This document shows, one piece after another, positions 51,135 through 58,646 of a DNA stretch of 64,000 nucleotides. This stretch comes from Arthrobacter sp. AFG7.2. Its GTDB lineage: Bacteria; Actinomycetota; Actinomycetes; Actinomycetales; Micrococcaceae. The position numbers were made by a program, and so were the translations under genes. The notes under the pieces are model-generated. The model saw only the letters and a list, made by a program, of their open reading frames with translations. It had not been told where the DNA came from and searched no databases. The stretch's first letter is position 1; each line of letters opens with the position of its first letter. The DNA lies in contig NZ_PJMB01000004.1 in the NCBI RefSeq assembly GCF_002892835.1, forward strand, positions 248,001-312,000, in the 5' to 3' direction.

Positions 51135-52955
51135 TCAGCGGACAGGAGCCGCCGTCTGCGCGGCCTCTTCCCCGGCCAGTGGCGCTCCGGGAAGCCCGGG
51201 ACCCGGGACAGGGGCTGCGGGCGGAACGGCCGGCAGCCGCTTCTTCTTCGACTTTCCCCTGCTGGAGCGCCCGTAGACGAGGTACATGGTCACCCCGGTG
51301 ATGACCATCAGGAGCACGGTATAGACGAACGTGTTGGCGACGCCGTCCACGCCCTCTGCGCCGTCCGTGTTCGCCTTGATGACCAAACCCAGGGGCTGGA
51401 CCAGGGGGTGGGCCAGGAAGATTGCGGTGTCGTAGTCGTCCAGCAGGCTGTTGAAGTTCAGTGCCGTGATGGCGGCGGCGGCCGGGAGCACCAGCGGCAG
51501 GAGAACCCTCCGGAACACATAGAGGGTCTTTGCGCCCATGATGGCCGCGGCTTCCTCCAGCGAGGAGTTAACCGAGGCGAAGGACGCCTTGAGCATGCGC
51601 AGCGTGAAGGGGATCTTCACTGTCACAAAGGCGATCAGCAGGATCACGGTGGTGCCGGTCAGGACTGCCCCGCCCACCAGCGGATTCGGGTGGTCGTAGC
51701 TGATGATGAGCCCCAAAGCCAGCAGCGCCGACGGCAGGATCCACGGAATATGGAGCAGGTATTCAAACACGGAGGCTACCCAGTTTTTGTACTTTTGCAG
51801 CAGCCGGGCCACAAACAGCAGGCCGCCCACGGCAATCACTGCAGCCAGCGCGCTGTACACCACGCTTACGATGAACGGCCGCAGCCCCGACGGCTGGGTC
51901 AGGACCCGTTGGTAGTTCTCGAGGGTCAGGCTGCCGAACGCAAGCTGGCCCGTCTGGATAGCGGCACCATCGGCAAACGAGTACAGCACGATCAGGACCA
52001 CCGGCAGCGTGTACACGGCAAACAGCAGGTACGCCACGGCATGGACCACAGCGTTGGCCACCGGGCTGGTGATGTCCTGCTTTTGCAGTGCTGAGGAAAC
52101 TTTGGACACCGAAAAGTAGGTGCCGCCCTTTTCGAGGCGGGACATCACGGCGAGCATCAGGATGGTGGCCAGGCCCAGGATCACGGCCAGCAGCGCCGCG
52201 AGGTCACGGGAGGTGGGGCTGTTGGTGAACGTCAGGATCATCGGGGTGATCGTCTGGAAATCCCGTCCGCCGAGCACCTGCGGCGCGCTCAGGGCCCCCA
52301 GTCCTGTCAGGAAGGACAGGATGGTGACGGCGAACAGGGTGGGCTTGAGCATGGGCAGCACGATCCGCCGCAGGATGGTCCAGGTGGAAGCCCCCAGGTT
52401 CCGGGCAGCTTCAATGGTCTGGTAGTCAATGCCTTTAAGGGCGTTGGCCACAAAGAGCATGTGGTTGGTGGTGGTGGCGAACGTCATGACCACCAGGACC
52501 GCGAAGAAGCCGGAGAACCAGCCGGGGTCCATGCCGGGAAACACCTTCACCATGAGCGACGTGACGATTCCTTTGTCCCCATAGATGAACTTGTAGCCGG
52601 CCGCCAGGACAATGCCGCCGTAAATAAAGGTGGAGGCGTAGCCGAGGAAGAGGATCCGGGAACCTTTGATCCGGAAGTAGTGCGTCACCAGGACAATGAA
52701 GACGCCCACCACGTTCACCGTGATGGACAGGGCGACGGCCAGCAGGAAGCTGTTGCCCAGCGCTTTCATGGCGCGCTGCGATGAGAACAGCTTTTCCGCC
52801 GCCCGCCCGGAGAAGCTGCCGTCCGGGAAGAAGGTCGCGATCAAAACGTTGATGTTGGGCCAGACCAGGAATGCCGCTATGAACCAGGTCAGGACGGCCC
52901 CAACGATCAGGACGAAGGGGGAGCGGACCATCCCCCGGACTCCGGTGCCGCTCAT
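51135..52955 (-). CDS. Fe3+/2-aminoethylphosphonate-type ABC permease (fused two-domain)
   Basis: 606-residue permease of the FbpB/SfuB type, in which two permease domains are joined. About twelve helices are predicted. Each half has an EAA coupling segment: IEAARNLGASTWTILRRIVLPMLKP in the first and LEEAAAIMGAKTLYVFRRVLLPLVLP in the second. A long Pro/Ala tail ends the protein. The ATG overlaps the ATPase gene by four bases. A longer upstream frame runs through the ATPase gene and was rejected. Cargo could be ferric iron, phosphonate or polyamine. Confidence 0.9.
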   Translation of the reverse strand: MSGTGVRGMVRSPFVLIVGAVLTWFIAAFLVWPNINVLIATFFPDGSFSGRAAEKLFSSQRAMKALGNSFLLAVALSITVNVVGVFIVLVTHYFRIKGSRILFLGYASTFIYGGIVLAAGYKFIYGDKGIVTSLMVKVFPGMDPGWFSGFFAVLVVMTFATTTNHMLFVANALKGIDYQTIEAARNLGASTWTILRRIVLPMLKPTLFAVTILSFLTGLGALSAPQVLGGRDFQTITPMILTFTNSPTSRDLAALLAVILGLATILMLAVMSRLEKGGTYFSVSKVSSALQKQDITSPVANAVVHAVAYLLFAVYTLPVVLIVLYSFADGAAIQTGQLAFGSLTLENYQRVLTQPSGLRPFIVSVVYSALAAVIAVGGLLFVARLLQKYKNWVASVFEYLLHIPWILPSALLALGLIISYDHPNPLVGGAVLTGTTVILLIAFVTVKIPFTLRMLKASFASVNSSLEEAAAIMGAKTLYVFRRVLLPLVLPAAAAITALNFNSLLDDYDTAIFLAHPLVQPLGLVIKANTDGAEGVDGVANTFVYTVLLMVITGVTMYLVYGRSSRGKSKKKRLPAVPPAAPVPGPGLPGAPLAGEEAAQTAAPVR

Positions 52956-54019
52956 GGCAGGACTGCTGCCTGGTCCCGCTGCTGAAGGGCCGCCCCCGTA
53001 TCGGGGTGGTACTGCAGGACGTGCGCAGGCTGGACGTAGACTGTGGTTTCCGTGCCCGGCTCGTGGTGGGTGCCGCCGTCTTCCTTTACCAGGAGGCGCA
53101 GGTGGGCACCGTGGCTGCGCACAACGTAGCGGCTGTGCAGGCCGTGATAGGTGCGGGACACCACCGTGCAGGGAAGTCCGACGGCGGGCCCTCCCTCCGG
53201 GGCAGGCGTCAGGGAGGCTTTTTCCACCCGGAGGTAGGACTTGGCGTCCGTGTCCAGCCCCGCCCCGGACAGCCGGTTCAACTCCGCCACGAATTCCGGC
53301 GTCAATTGTGAGCTGTCGCCGATGAAGTTGCACACGAACTCGGTGGCTGACCGGTCATAGATCTCCTGGGGTGTCCCTACCTGCTCCACCACCCCCTTGT
53401 TGAAGACGGCAACGCGGTCGCTCATAGCCAGGGCCTCATCCTGGTCATGGGTGACATACACGGTGGTGATTCCGAATTCGCTCTGCAGGTCCTTGAGCTG
53501 CTGCCGGAGCTGATGGCGCAGCTTGGCATCCAGGTTGGACAACGGCTCGTCCAGCAGGAGGATTTTGGGCCGCAGCACCAGCGCCCGGGCCACCGCCACG
53601 CGCTGTTGCTGCCCGCCGGACAGCTCTGCCACGTTTTTGGACAGCTGCTCATCGCTGAGTTCCACCCTGCGGGCGATGTCCCTGACCAGGTGGTCGCTGT
53701 CCGCCGGTTTCTCCTTCCGGACCCGGAGGCCGAAGGCGATGTTTTCCCACACGCTCATGCTGGGGAAGAGGGCGTAGTTCTGGAACACCATGCCCACCTG
53801 CCTCTTGTCGCTGGGCAGCCGGGTGACGTCCTTGCCATCAACCCGCACCGTACCTTTGGACGGCTGGATGAAGCCCGCCAGGGTGCGCAACGCCGTCGTT
53901 TTCCCGCAGCCGGACGGCCCCAGGAGGGTGAAGAACTCTCCCGGGCGCACGTCCAGGTCTAGGTTCGGGACGGCGGTGAAATCACCAAAGGAAACTTCGA
54001 TGTTGTCCAAGCGGATCAT
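52952..54019 (-). CDS. ABC importer ATPase, FbpC/PotA-like
   Basis: 355-residue ATPase. Walker A is GPSGCGKTT near residue 36, Q-loop QNYALFPSMSVW, signature LSGGQQQRVAVARAL, Walker B LLLDEPLSNLD and the switch His in VYVTHDQDEAL. A C-terminal TOBE domain follows (LPCTVVSRTYHGLHSRYVV to QPAHVLQYHP), typical of Fe3+, polyamine and phosphonate importers. MIRLDNIEV was chosen as the start. It lies between the binding protein and permease genes. Confidence 0.92.
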   Translation of the reverse strand: MIRLDNIEVSFGDFTAVPNLDLDVRPGEFFTLLGPSGCGKTTALRTLAGFIQPSKGTVRVDGKDVTRLPSDKRQVGMVFQNYALFPSMSVWENIAFGLRVRKEKPADSDHLVRDIARRVELSDEQLSKNVAELSGGQQQRVAVARALVLRPKILLLDEPLSNLDAKLRHQLRQQLKDLQSEFGITTVYVTHDQDEALAMSDRVAVFNKGVVEQVGTPQEIYDRSATEFVCNFIGDSSQLTPEFVAELNRLSGAGLDTDAKSYLRVEKASLTPAPEGGPAVGLPCTVVSRTYHGLHSRYVVRSHGAHLRLLVKEDGGTHHEPGTETTVYVQPAHVLQYHPDTGAALQQRDQAAVLP

Positions 54020-54074
54020 GGCAAACCTGTCTGATGAAGCGAACAAGCGGTGGACGGGACGGCAGCGGGCAGGG

Positions 54075-55151
54075 TTACGTCATGTACTCAAGCTCGATCT
54101 TCTCCACCCACGCGCCCATGTTCTCCTGGACAAAATCCCAGTCAATGTCCTGCTGCTTGAGATCCGCGAAGAAGTCCACCACCTCGGGATTGGCCTGTGC
54201 TGCGGCGTCCTTGTTGACGGGCATCGAGTTGAACTGCTTGGCAAACGCGCCCTGGACCTCGGCGCTGCCGAACCAGTCAATGAACTTCTGTGCCTGCTCC
54301 TTCTTTTCGGTGCCCTTCACCAAGGCGATCTGTTCGACGGCCAGCGGAACGCCCACGGACGGAATCACGGTCTCCACGTTCACCTTGAAGGACTTTTCGC
54401 GTTCGGCGATGATCGAGGACGGCATCTGGCCCATGTCCACTTCGCCGGAAGCAATCCGCGCAAAGAGGTCGGTTTTGGCAACAGCGGGGCTGCCGTTCTG
54501 GAAGTACTGCTCCACCTGCTGCCAGCCTTCGTCCGAGACGCCCAGATCTCCGGAGTCATCTTGGTACCGGCTGAGGATTCCGGCGAACACCAGCTGCGCC
54601 GTGGCGGTACCCAGTCCGGTCACCCGCTCGTAGCGGTCCTTGAACTCGTCCTTGGTCCACAGGTCGGTCCAGTCCTGCGGAGCGGAGTCCTTGGAGATTT
54701 TGTCTGAGTTGTAGCCCAGCAGGATGGCCTGCTTGACCAGGGGCCAGTAGGTTTCGCCGTCGCCCAGTTCCTTGTCCACCTGGCCTGCCCACGCGGGCTC
54801 GTACGGCTCCAGCGCATCCTCGGCCTGGACCTGCGAGAAGTACATGTTGTTGAGGCCGAAAGCGACGTCGGCAATGGGGTTGTTCTTCTCGGCGATCAGC
54901 TTGTTGGTGGCATCCGCGCCGCCCGCACCCACGATTTCGATTGTGAAGCCGGCCTCGGCGGCCTTGGCTGTCCACCATTCTCCGCGGCCTTCACCGTTGG
55001 AGTTGGTGTAGACAACCAGGGTGTCCCCGGAGCCGCCTGCCGGAGCTGAAGAGGCCTCGCCCGAAGCGGCCGGAGGAGTGGACCCTCCGCCGCATCCGGC
55101 AAGAAGGGTGACGGCGACGGCGGCGGCAGCCAAAGTTTTCAATGTACGCAC
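54075..55151 (-). CDS. Substrate-binding lipoprotein, family 1 (Fe3+/phosphonate-type)
   Basis: 358-residue solute-binding protein with lipobox LLAGC near residue 20 and a Gly/Ser/Ala linker, so it is lipid-anchored outside the membrane. The fold begins DTLVVYTNSNGEG and includes ADVAFGLNNMYFSQV and LVKQAILLGYNSDKI. The pattern matches Fe3+ or 2-aminoethylphosphonate binding proteins, but the iron-coordinating tyrosine pair cannot be assigned with confidence. GTG start. First gene of the SBP-ATPase-permease operon; no iron box seen upstream. Confidence 0.87.
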   Translation of the reverse strand: MRTLKTLAAAAVAVTLLAGCGGGSTPPAASGEASSAPAGGSGDTLVVYTNSNGEGRGEWWTAKAAEAGFTIEIVGAGGADATNKLIAEKNNPIADVAFGLNNMYFSQVQAEDALEPYEPAWAGQVDKELGDGETYWPLVKQAILLGYNSDKISKDSAPQDWTDLWTKDEFKDRYERVTGLGTATAQLVFAGILSRYQDDSGDLGVSDEGWQQVEQYFQNGSPAVAKTDLFARIASGEVDMGQMPSSIIAEREKSFKVNVETVIPSVGVPLAVEQIALVKGTEKKEQAQKFIDWFGSAEVQGAFAKQFNSMPVNKDAAAQANPEVVDFFADLKQQDIDWDFVQENMGAWVEKIELEYMT

Positions 55152-55222
55152 GATCTGGACTCATTTCTGGACAGGAATCGGAGCATGTCCGGCAAGCCTA
55201 TCGCCGGGCATGCGTAATTCAC

Positions 55223-55253
55223 GGCTGTTCTGCTATCGATTCGATAAACAGCC
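55223..55253. promoter_or_regulatory. Nested palindrome upstream of the Fe3+-type ABC operon
   Basis: TATCGA-T-TCGATA (55234-55246) is a perfect palindrome. It is enclosed by GGCTGTT (55223-55229) and AACAGCC (55247-55253), which pair with each other. The element lies about 72 bases before the lipoprotein start and could be an operator or a structured site. It does not resemble an iron box. Confidence 0.45.
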
Positions 55254-55356
55254 CGGCTGGTCAGTGTGGTCCAGTCCCAGGAACGGTCGGGGGCGTGCGG
55301 GTGAACGGGCGGTGAACGTCAGCTGTGGTGGGTCATGTACTTCAGGCGGTGCCTGC

Positions 55357-55860
55357 CTAGGCCATGGCGGTCTGGGCAGCGCTGCGTGCGTTGATGGTCT
55401 TCGCGTAGCAGTAGGAGTGAGCGACGCCGACGTACGGACCGAAGTTCGGAACTGCCTCGAAGCCCGAGTTCTCGTAGAAGTTCCTGCCGTCAGGCTGGGC
55501 CGACCCTGCTTCCGCCTTGACGCGCGTGTATCCGAGCCTGAAGGCCTCTGCCTCCAGGGCCGCCAGTATCGAACTGGCCACGCCTGAGCCGCGGGTGTAG
55601 GGGAGGACGTACAGCCGCTTGATCTCCGCCGTAGTGGCGTCGATGATCCGGAGGCCGCCGCAGCCCACGGGCTGGCCCGAGCCTTTGTCGTAGGCGACGA
55701 GGAACACGGCACAGTCAGCGCTCGACGGCGGCGGGCCGGGTTCATGGTCGGGGGTGCCAAAACGGGCATCGAGTTCGGACTGCTGGGCTCGCCGCAAGTC
55801 GGCACCGACAGGGTTGGACCACGGGACCTGCCGGATGTTCAAGCGCGGGTTGGTCTGCAT
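55357..55860 (-). CDS. GNAT family N-acetyltransferase
   Basis: 167-residue acetyl-CoA-dependent acyltransferase. The acetyl-CoA motif is IKRLYVLPYTRGSGVASSILAALEAEA (pattern RGSGVA), with the beta-bulge GCGGLRII before it and GRNFYENSGFEAVPNFGPY after it. The acceptor substrate is unknown. It stands alone between the Fe3+-type ABC operon and the MarR cluster. TAGGTT about 40 bases upstream may be its -10. Confidence 0.9.
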   Translation of the reverse strand: MQTNPRLNIRQVPWSNPVGADLRRAQQSELDARFGTPDHEPGPPPSSADCAVFLVAYDKGSGQPVGCGGLRIIDATTAEIKRLYVLPYTRGSGVASSILAALEAEAFRLGYTRVKAEAGSAQPDGRNFYENSGFEAVPNFGPYVGVAHSYCYAKTINARSAAQTAMA

Positions 55861-55993
55861 GTCTGCCTCGATTCGCCGAAGGGATATGCAAACCTAGGCT
55901 AGGACTTGGCCGTTACGCTGGTGTTTCCTGCTGGTTATGGCCGGAATAACGCCCAGCACGCGAGCGGCAACAACTTACTTGGCCGTCTAGTTA

Positions 55994-56009
55994 TTAGCTG
56001 GTCTAATAT
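55994..56009 (+). promoter_or_regulatory. MarR operator overlapping the marR -10
   Basis: TTAG-CTGGT-CTAA (55994-56006) is an inverted repeat with a five-base centre. It overlaps the -10 TAATAT (56004-56009), which ends six bases before the MarR start codon. A related element, CTAG-ATCGA-CTAG, occupies the same position relative to TAATAT at 56539-56557, in front of the next gene. Confidence 0.62.
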
Positions 56010-56015
56010 GATTTC

Positions 56016-56525
56016 ATGCGCTCTACGGGTAATGAAGGCTCCGGCTATTGGTATGGTCCGGACGGTCAGCTGGACTACAGTGCGGCGGTATTAAAGTCTC
56101 TCCGGGATTATCGTGCCGCCGAAACGGCCGTGCGGCGGTCCACCCGCGACTCCATGGGCATGGGTGAAACTGACATCCTCGCGCTGCGCTTCCTGCTGCG
56201 CGGCCAGGCATCCGGCAAGTCAGTCGTCCCCAAGGACATCAGCCATTTTCTTGGGATAACCAGTGCTTCAACCACTTCCCTCATTGACAGGCTGGTGGCC
56301 AGCGGGCACGTCCGCCGCGAAGCCCACCCCACCGACAGGCGGTCGGTGATCGTCGTTCCCACTGTCGAGTCGGACAGGGAGGTTCGGGTAACCCTCGGGG
56401 CCATGCACCGCCAAATGATGGCTGTTGCCGAAAGCCTCACGGCTGACGAGGCCCGGGTGGTGGTGGAATTCCTCGAGCGGATGAGGGAGGCGCTCCAGCA
56501 GTCCCATCAGGACGAAAAAAAGTAA
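56016..56525 (+). CDS. MarR family transcriptional regulator
   Basis: 169-residue winged-helix regulator of the MarR family. The DNA-binding part is VVPKDISHFLGITSASTTSLIDRLVASGHVRREAHPTDRRSVIVVP, with the wing at HPTDRRSV. Flanking helices at residues 20-45 and 115-155 form the dimer interface. The transcript is probably leaderless. It autoregulates if the palindrome over its -10 is its operator. It heads a same-strand cluster with a small zinc-ribbon-like protein and a Ser/Thr kinase. The ligand is unknown. Confidence 0.9.
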   Translation: MRSTGNEGSGYWYGPDGQLDYSAAVLKSLRDYRAAETAVRRSTRDSMGMGETDILALRFLLRGQASGKSVVPKDISHFLGITSASTTSLIDRLVASGHVRREAHPTDRRSVIVVPTVESDREVRVTLGAMHRQMMAVAESLTADEARVVVEFLERMREALQQSHQDEKK

Positions 56526-56557
56526 CTAGGCTAGCTAGCTAGATCGACTAGTAATAT
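56526..56557 (+). promoter_or_regulatory. CTAG-repeat operator/promoter before the zinc-ribbon-like gene
   Basis: Five CTAG tetramers occur in 26 bases (starting 56526, 56531, 56535, 56539 and 56548), where CTAG is generally rare in this type of genome. The last two form CTAG-ATCGA-CTAG, followed immediately by -10 TAATAT (56552-56557). The layout copies the marR promoter, so MarR probably binds here too. The array can also form alternative overlapping palindromes. Confidence 0.6.
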
Positions 56558-56607
56558 GTATGCTTACGATCAACCCCGTAATCGTTTTCACAGCCGGAGT
56601 CGTGAGC

Positions 56608-56928
56608 ATGTCCGTTACCTTTACCGAGCTTCTACCCAAGAGCCGCCTTGCCCACGGCCCGTCCTTCAATGGTCCGGGCCAACCGGCGGGTACAGCGGGT
56701 GCTGCCGTCCACTGTGGGTCCGCCATGGACCTGGTGACGCCGGCGGTGGGACCGTCAGGCGTGGGATACACGTTCGAGCCTGAGGAAAGCGGGCCGGTCG
56801 AGCTTCCGCCGGTGTGGCGATGCGGCTGCGGTTTCCAGCTGGACGCATGGATCCGTTCTCCCTACGCCCACTTTCAGGACCAATCTCCCGCCCCGGAAAC
56901 TCCGCATTTCACGGCATTCGCCGCATGA
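56608..56928 (+). CDS. Zinc-ribbon-like small protein, function unknown
   Basis: 106-residue protein starting MSVTFTELLPKSRLAHG. It has three cysteines: HCGSAMDL near residue 38 and WRCGCGFQLDAW near residue 72. The spacing resembles a reduced zinc ribbon, in which a CG...M.L knuckle is followed by W-R-C-x-C-G-F. GGAG lies eight bases before this ATG, which was preferred over ATG 56560 only two bases past the -10. Its stop overlaps the kinase start (ATGA), implying shared function. I do not recognise the family. Confidence 0.65.
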   Translation: MSVTFTELLPKSRLAHGPSFNGPGQPAGTAGAAVHCGSAMDLVTPAVGPSGVGYTFEPEESGPVELPPVWRCGCGFQLDAWIRSPYAHFQDQSPAPETPHFTAFAA

Positions 56929-57848
56929 GCGGCCCTGCCGCAGCAACTGTTCAGGGGCCCAGTCTCCCCGCTGGCAGGCCTCTGGTGGCCGGCCGCTACC
57001 AGCTAAAGGACCTGTTGGGCCGCGGCTCCCTGGCCCAGGTTTACCGTGCCAGTGACCTTCAGGGTGGACCCGATGTGGCCGTGAAAGTAGCGGTGGGTGA
57101 TTCCCGGAAGCATTTCGAGAGAATCGACACTGAAGCCGCCGTTCTGGCAGGCCTGCAGCATCCGTCGATTGTCAGATTTTTCGGTCAGGGCGTGGTCCCT
57201 GCAGGCATGCCCCTCGCCGGCCGCCCGTTCCTTGTAGAGGAGCTGGCCCTCGGCCTGAGCCTTTCGGACGCTGCCCGGCGCAGCCGGTACCGGGCCGGCA
57301 TCGTCGCGGGGTGGGCCCGGGGACTCTTCGAAGCCCTTGCCCACCTTCACGAACAGGGGCTGGTCCACCGCGATATCAAGCCGGCCAACCTGATGCTGAG
57401 CGGGTTGCGGCGGAGCCCGGTGCGCATTATTGATTTCGGTATCGTGGCGGCCGCCGGTGCAGCCCCGGAACCAGGGGTCTCCTCCGGAACCGTGCACTAC
57501 ATGAGCCCGGAACAGGCCTCAGGCGGCCCCACGTGTTATGCCTGGGACGTCTATGCAATGGGCCTGGTCCTGCTGGAACTCCTTACAGGAGCCAGGGCCT
57601 TTCCCGGGACGGCCATCGAGTCGCTTGTGGCCCGCACCCTGCGCAGTCCCGAGGTGCCGGACTGCCTGGGGCCCGGGTGGAGTTCATTCCTCCGGTCCCT
57701 CACTGCCATGGACAGCGCAGAACGGCCGACGGCGGCGGACGCAGCGGTCATGGCCGGGCGGCTCGTCCCCGCACCAGCCGAGGACATCAACAGCCCCTGC
57801 CGCAGAATGGCGGTTTTTCCCGCCCGCCGGATCCGGCAGCTGGCCTAA
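56925..57848 (+). CDS. Soluble serine/threonine protein kinase
   Basis: 307-residue Hanks-type kinase with little beyond the catalytic domain. The glycine loop is LLGRGSLAQVYRAS, the ATP lysine VAVKVAV, the catalytic loop HRDIKPANLML, and the metal aspartate is in IIDFGIV. The activation segment ends SSGTVHYMSPEQASGG, and DVYAMGLVLLELLTG follows. There is no transmembrane helix, PASTA or other sensor domain, unlike PknB-type kinases, so input must come from a partner. ATGA overlap with the zinc-ribbon-like gene points to that protein. Its stop overlaps the convergent phosphatase gene. Confidence 0.92.
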   Translation: MSGPAAATVQGPSLPAGRPLVAGRYQLKDLLGRGSLAQVYRASDLQGGPDVAVKVAVGDSRKHFERIDTEAAVLAGLQHPSIVRFFGQGVVPAGMPLAGRPFLVEELALGLSLSDAARRSRYRAGIVAGWARGLFEALAHLHEQGLVHRDIKPANLMLSGLRRSPVRIIDFGIVAAAGAAPEPGVSSGTVHYMSPEQASGGPTCYAWDVYAMGLVLLELLTGARAFPGTAIESLVARTLRSPEVPDCLGPGWSSFLRSLTAMDSAERPTAADAAVMAGRLVPAPAEDINSPCRRMAVFPARRIRQLA

Positions 57849-58522
57849 GCCCCGGCTACGTCCCGGCCGGTCGGGTCCTCGGCGGTTGGATCAGCAAGGG
57901 CAAGTCCGCCCACCGGGCTTCCATCCCAGTGGATGAGCCGCCATCCCCGGTCCGGATCGCCCTCCAGCGCCACAATGCCGGTATTCGCCAGGACGTGCCG
58001 TGCGGCGAAGTCATGGTCGGCGTCCTTTGCCCGGCGTCCCGCCCACGTACGGATCGCTGCGCCGTGGCTTACAACAGCCGCCGCCTCATGCTGCTGTCCC
58101 AGCGCCCGGTCCACAACCTGCTGGATGGCCCCGTCGAACCGGTCAAAGAAGCTATGGCCGTCCGGACCGGCAGGCATCCGCCGGTCCAGGTCGCCGGCTG
58201 CCCAGGAAAATACCGTTCCCATGTAGCGCTTGTGGGATTCCTCGTCCGTCAGTTTCTCCAGGGCGCCCGCTTCGATTTCATGCAGCCCGTCCAGGACCTC
58301 AACCTCCAGGCTGTGAACCTTGCCCAGCGGCGCGGCGGTGATCTGGGTCCTGATCAGGGTGGACGCGTACAGGGCGCCGATGGGCTCGTTGGCCAGCGAA
58401 CGCGCCATGGCTTCGGCCTGCCGCTCGCCCAATTCGGTCAGGCCGGGCCCCGGGTGGTCCGTGTCCAATTGGCCGAGAACGTTACCGGGAGTCTGTCCGT
58501 GACGGATGAGCAGCAACTTCAT
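57845..58522 (-). CDS. Histidine phosphatase superfamily protein
   Basis: 225-residue phosphoglycerate-mutase-like phosphatase. The phosphorylated histidine is in LLLIRHGQTPGN, with a partner Arg in ASTLIRTQITAAPL, the acid region in LHEIEAGALEKL, and the second His in AAVVSHGAAIRTW. The substrate is unknown. MKLLLIRHG was chosen as the start because GAAACT lies six bases upstream. It overlaps the kinase gene tail to tail by four bases. Confidence 0.9.
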   Translation of the reverse strand: MKLLLIRHGQTPGNVLGQLDTDHPGPGLTELGERQAEAMARSLANEPIGALYASTLIRTQITAAPLGKVHSLEVEVLDGLHEIEAGALEKLTDEESHKRYMGTVFSWAAGDLDRRMPAGPDGHSFFDRFDGAIQQVVDRALGQQHEAAAVVSHGAAIRTWAGRRAKDADHDFAARHVLANTGIVALEGDPDRGWRLIHWDGSPVGGLALADPTAEDPTGRDVAGA

Positions 58523-58569
58523 GCTTCCAGTTTCGCACCCCCGGCAAGCCCGGGTGGCCCGCAACAAAC

Positions 58570-58597
58570 GGTGCCGGGCTCCAACGAGCCCGGCACC
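58570..58597 (-). terminator. Terminator of purB
   Basis: GGTGCCGGGCTC and GAGCCCGGCACC form a perfect 12-bp stem with a four-base CAAC loop (GTTG in the leftward transcript), 49 bases past the purB stop. No T-tract is present, as is common in this group. Confidence 0.75.
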
Positions 58598-58646
58598 GTC
58601 GTCGTGATGTAGTGCAGCCGCAACCGGCCGCCATGCCCGGCTGGAA

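Noticed and set aside
52956..53333. N-terminal extension of the Fe3+-type permease
   Set aside because: It lies entirely within the ATPase gene and is Arg/Pro/Gly-rich; the permease start is placed at the four-base overlap.
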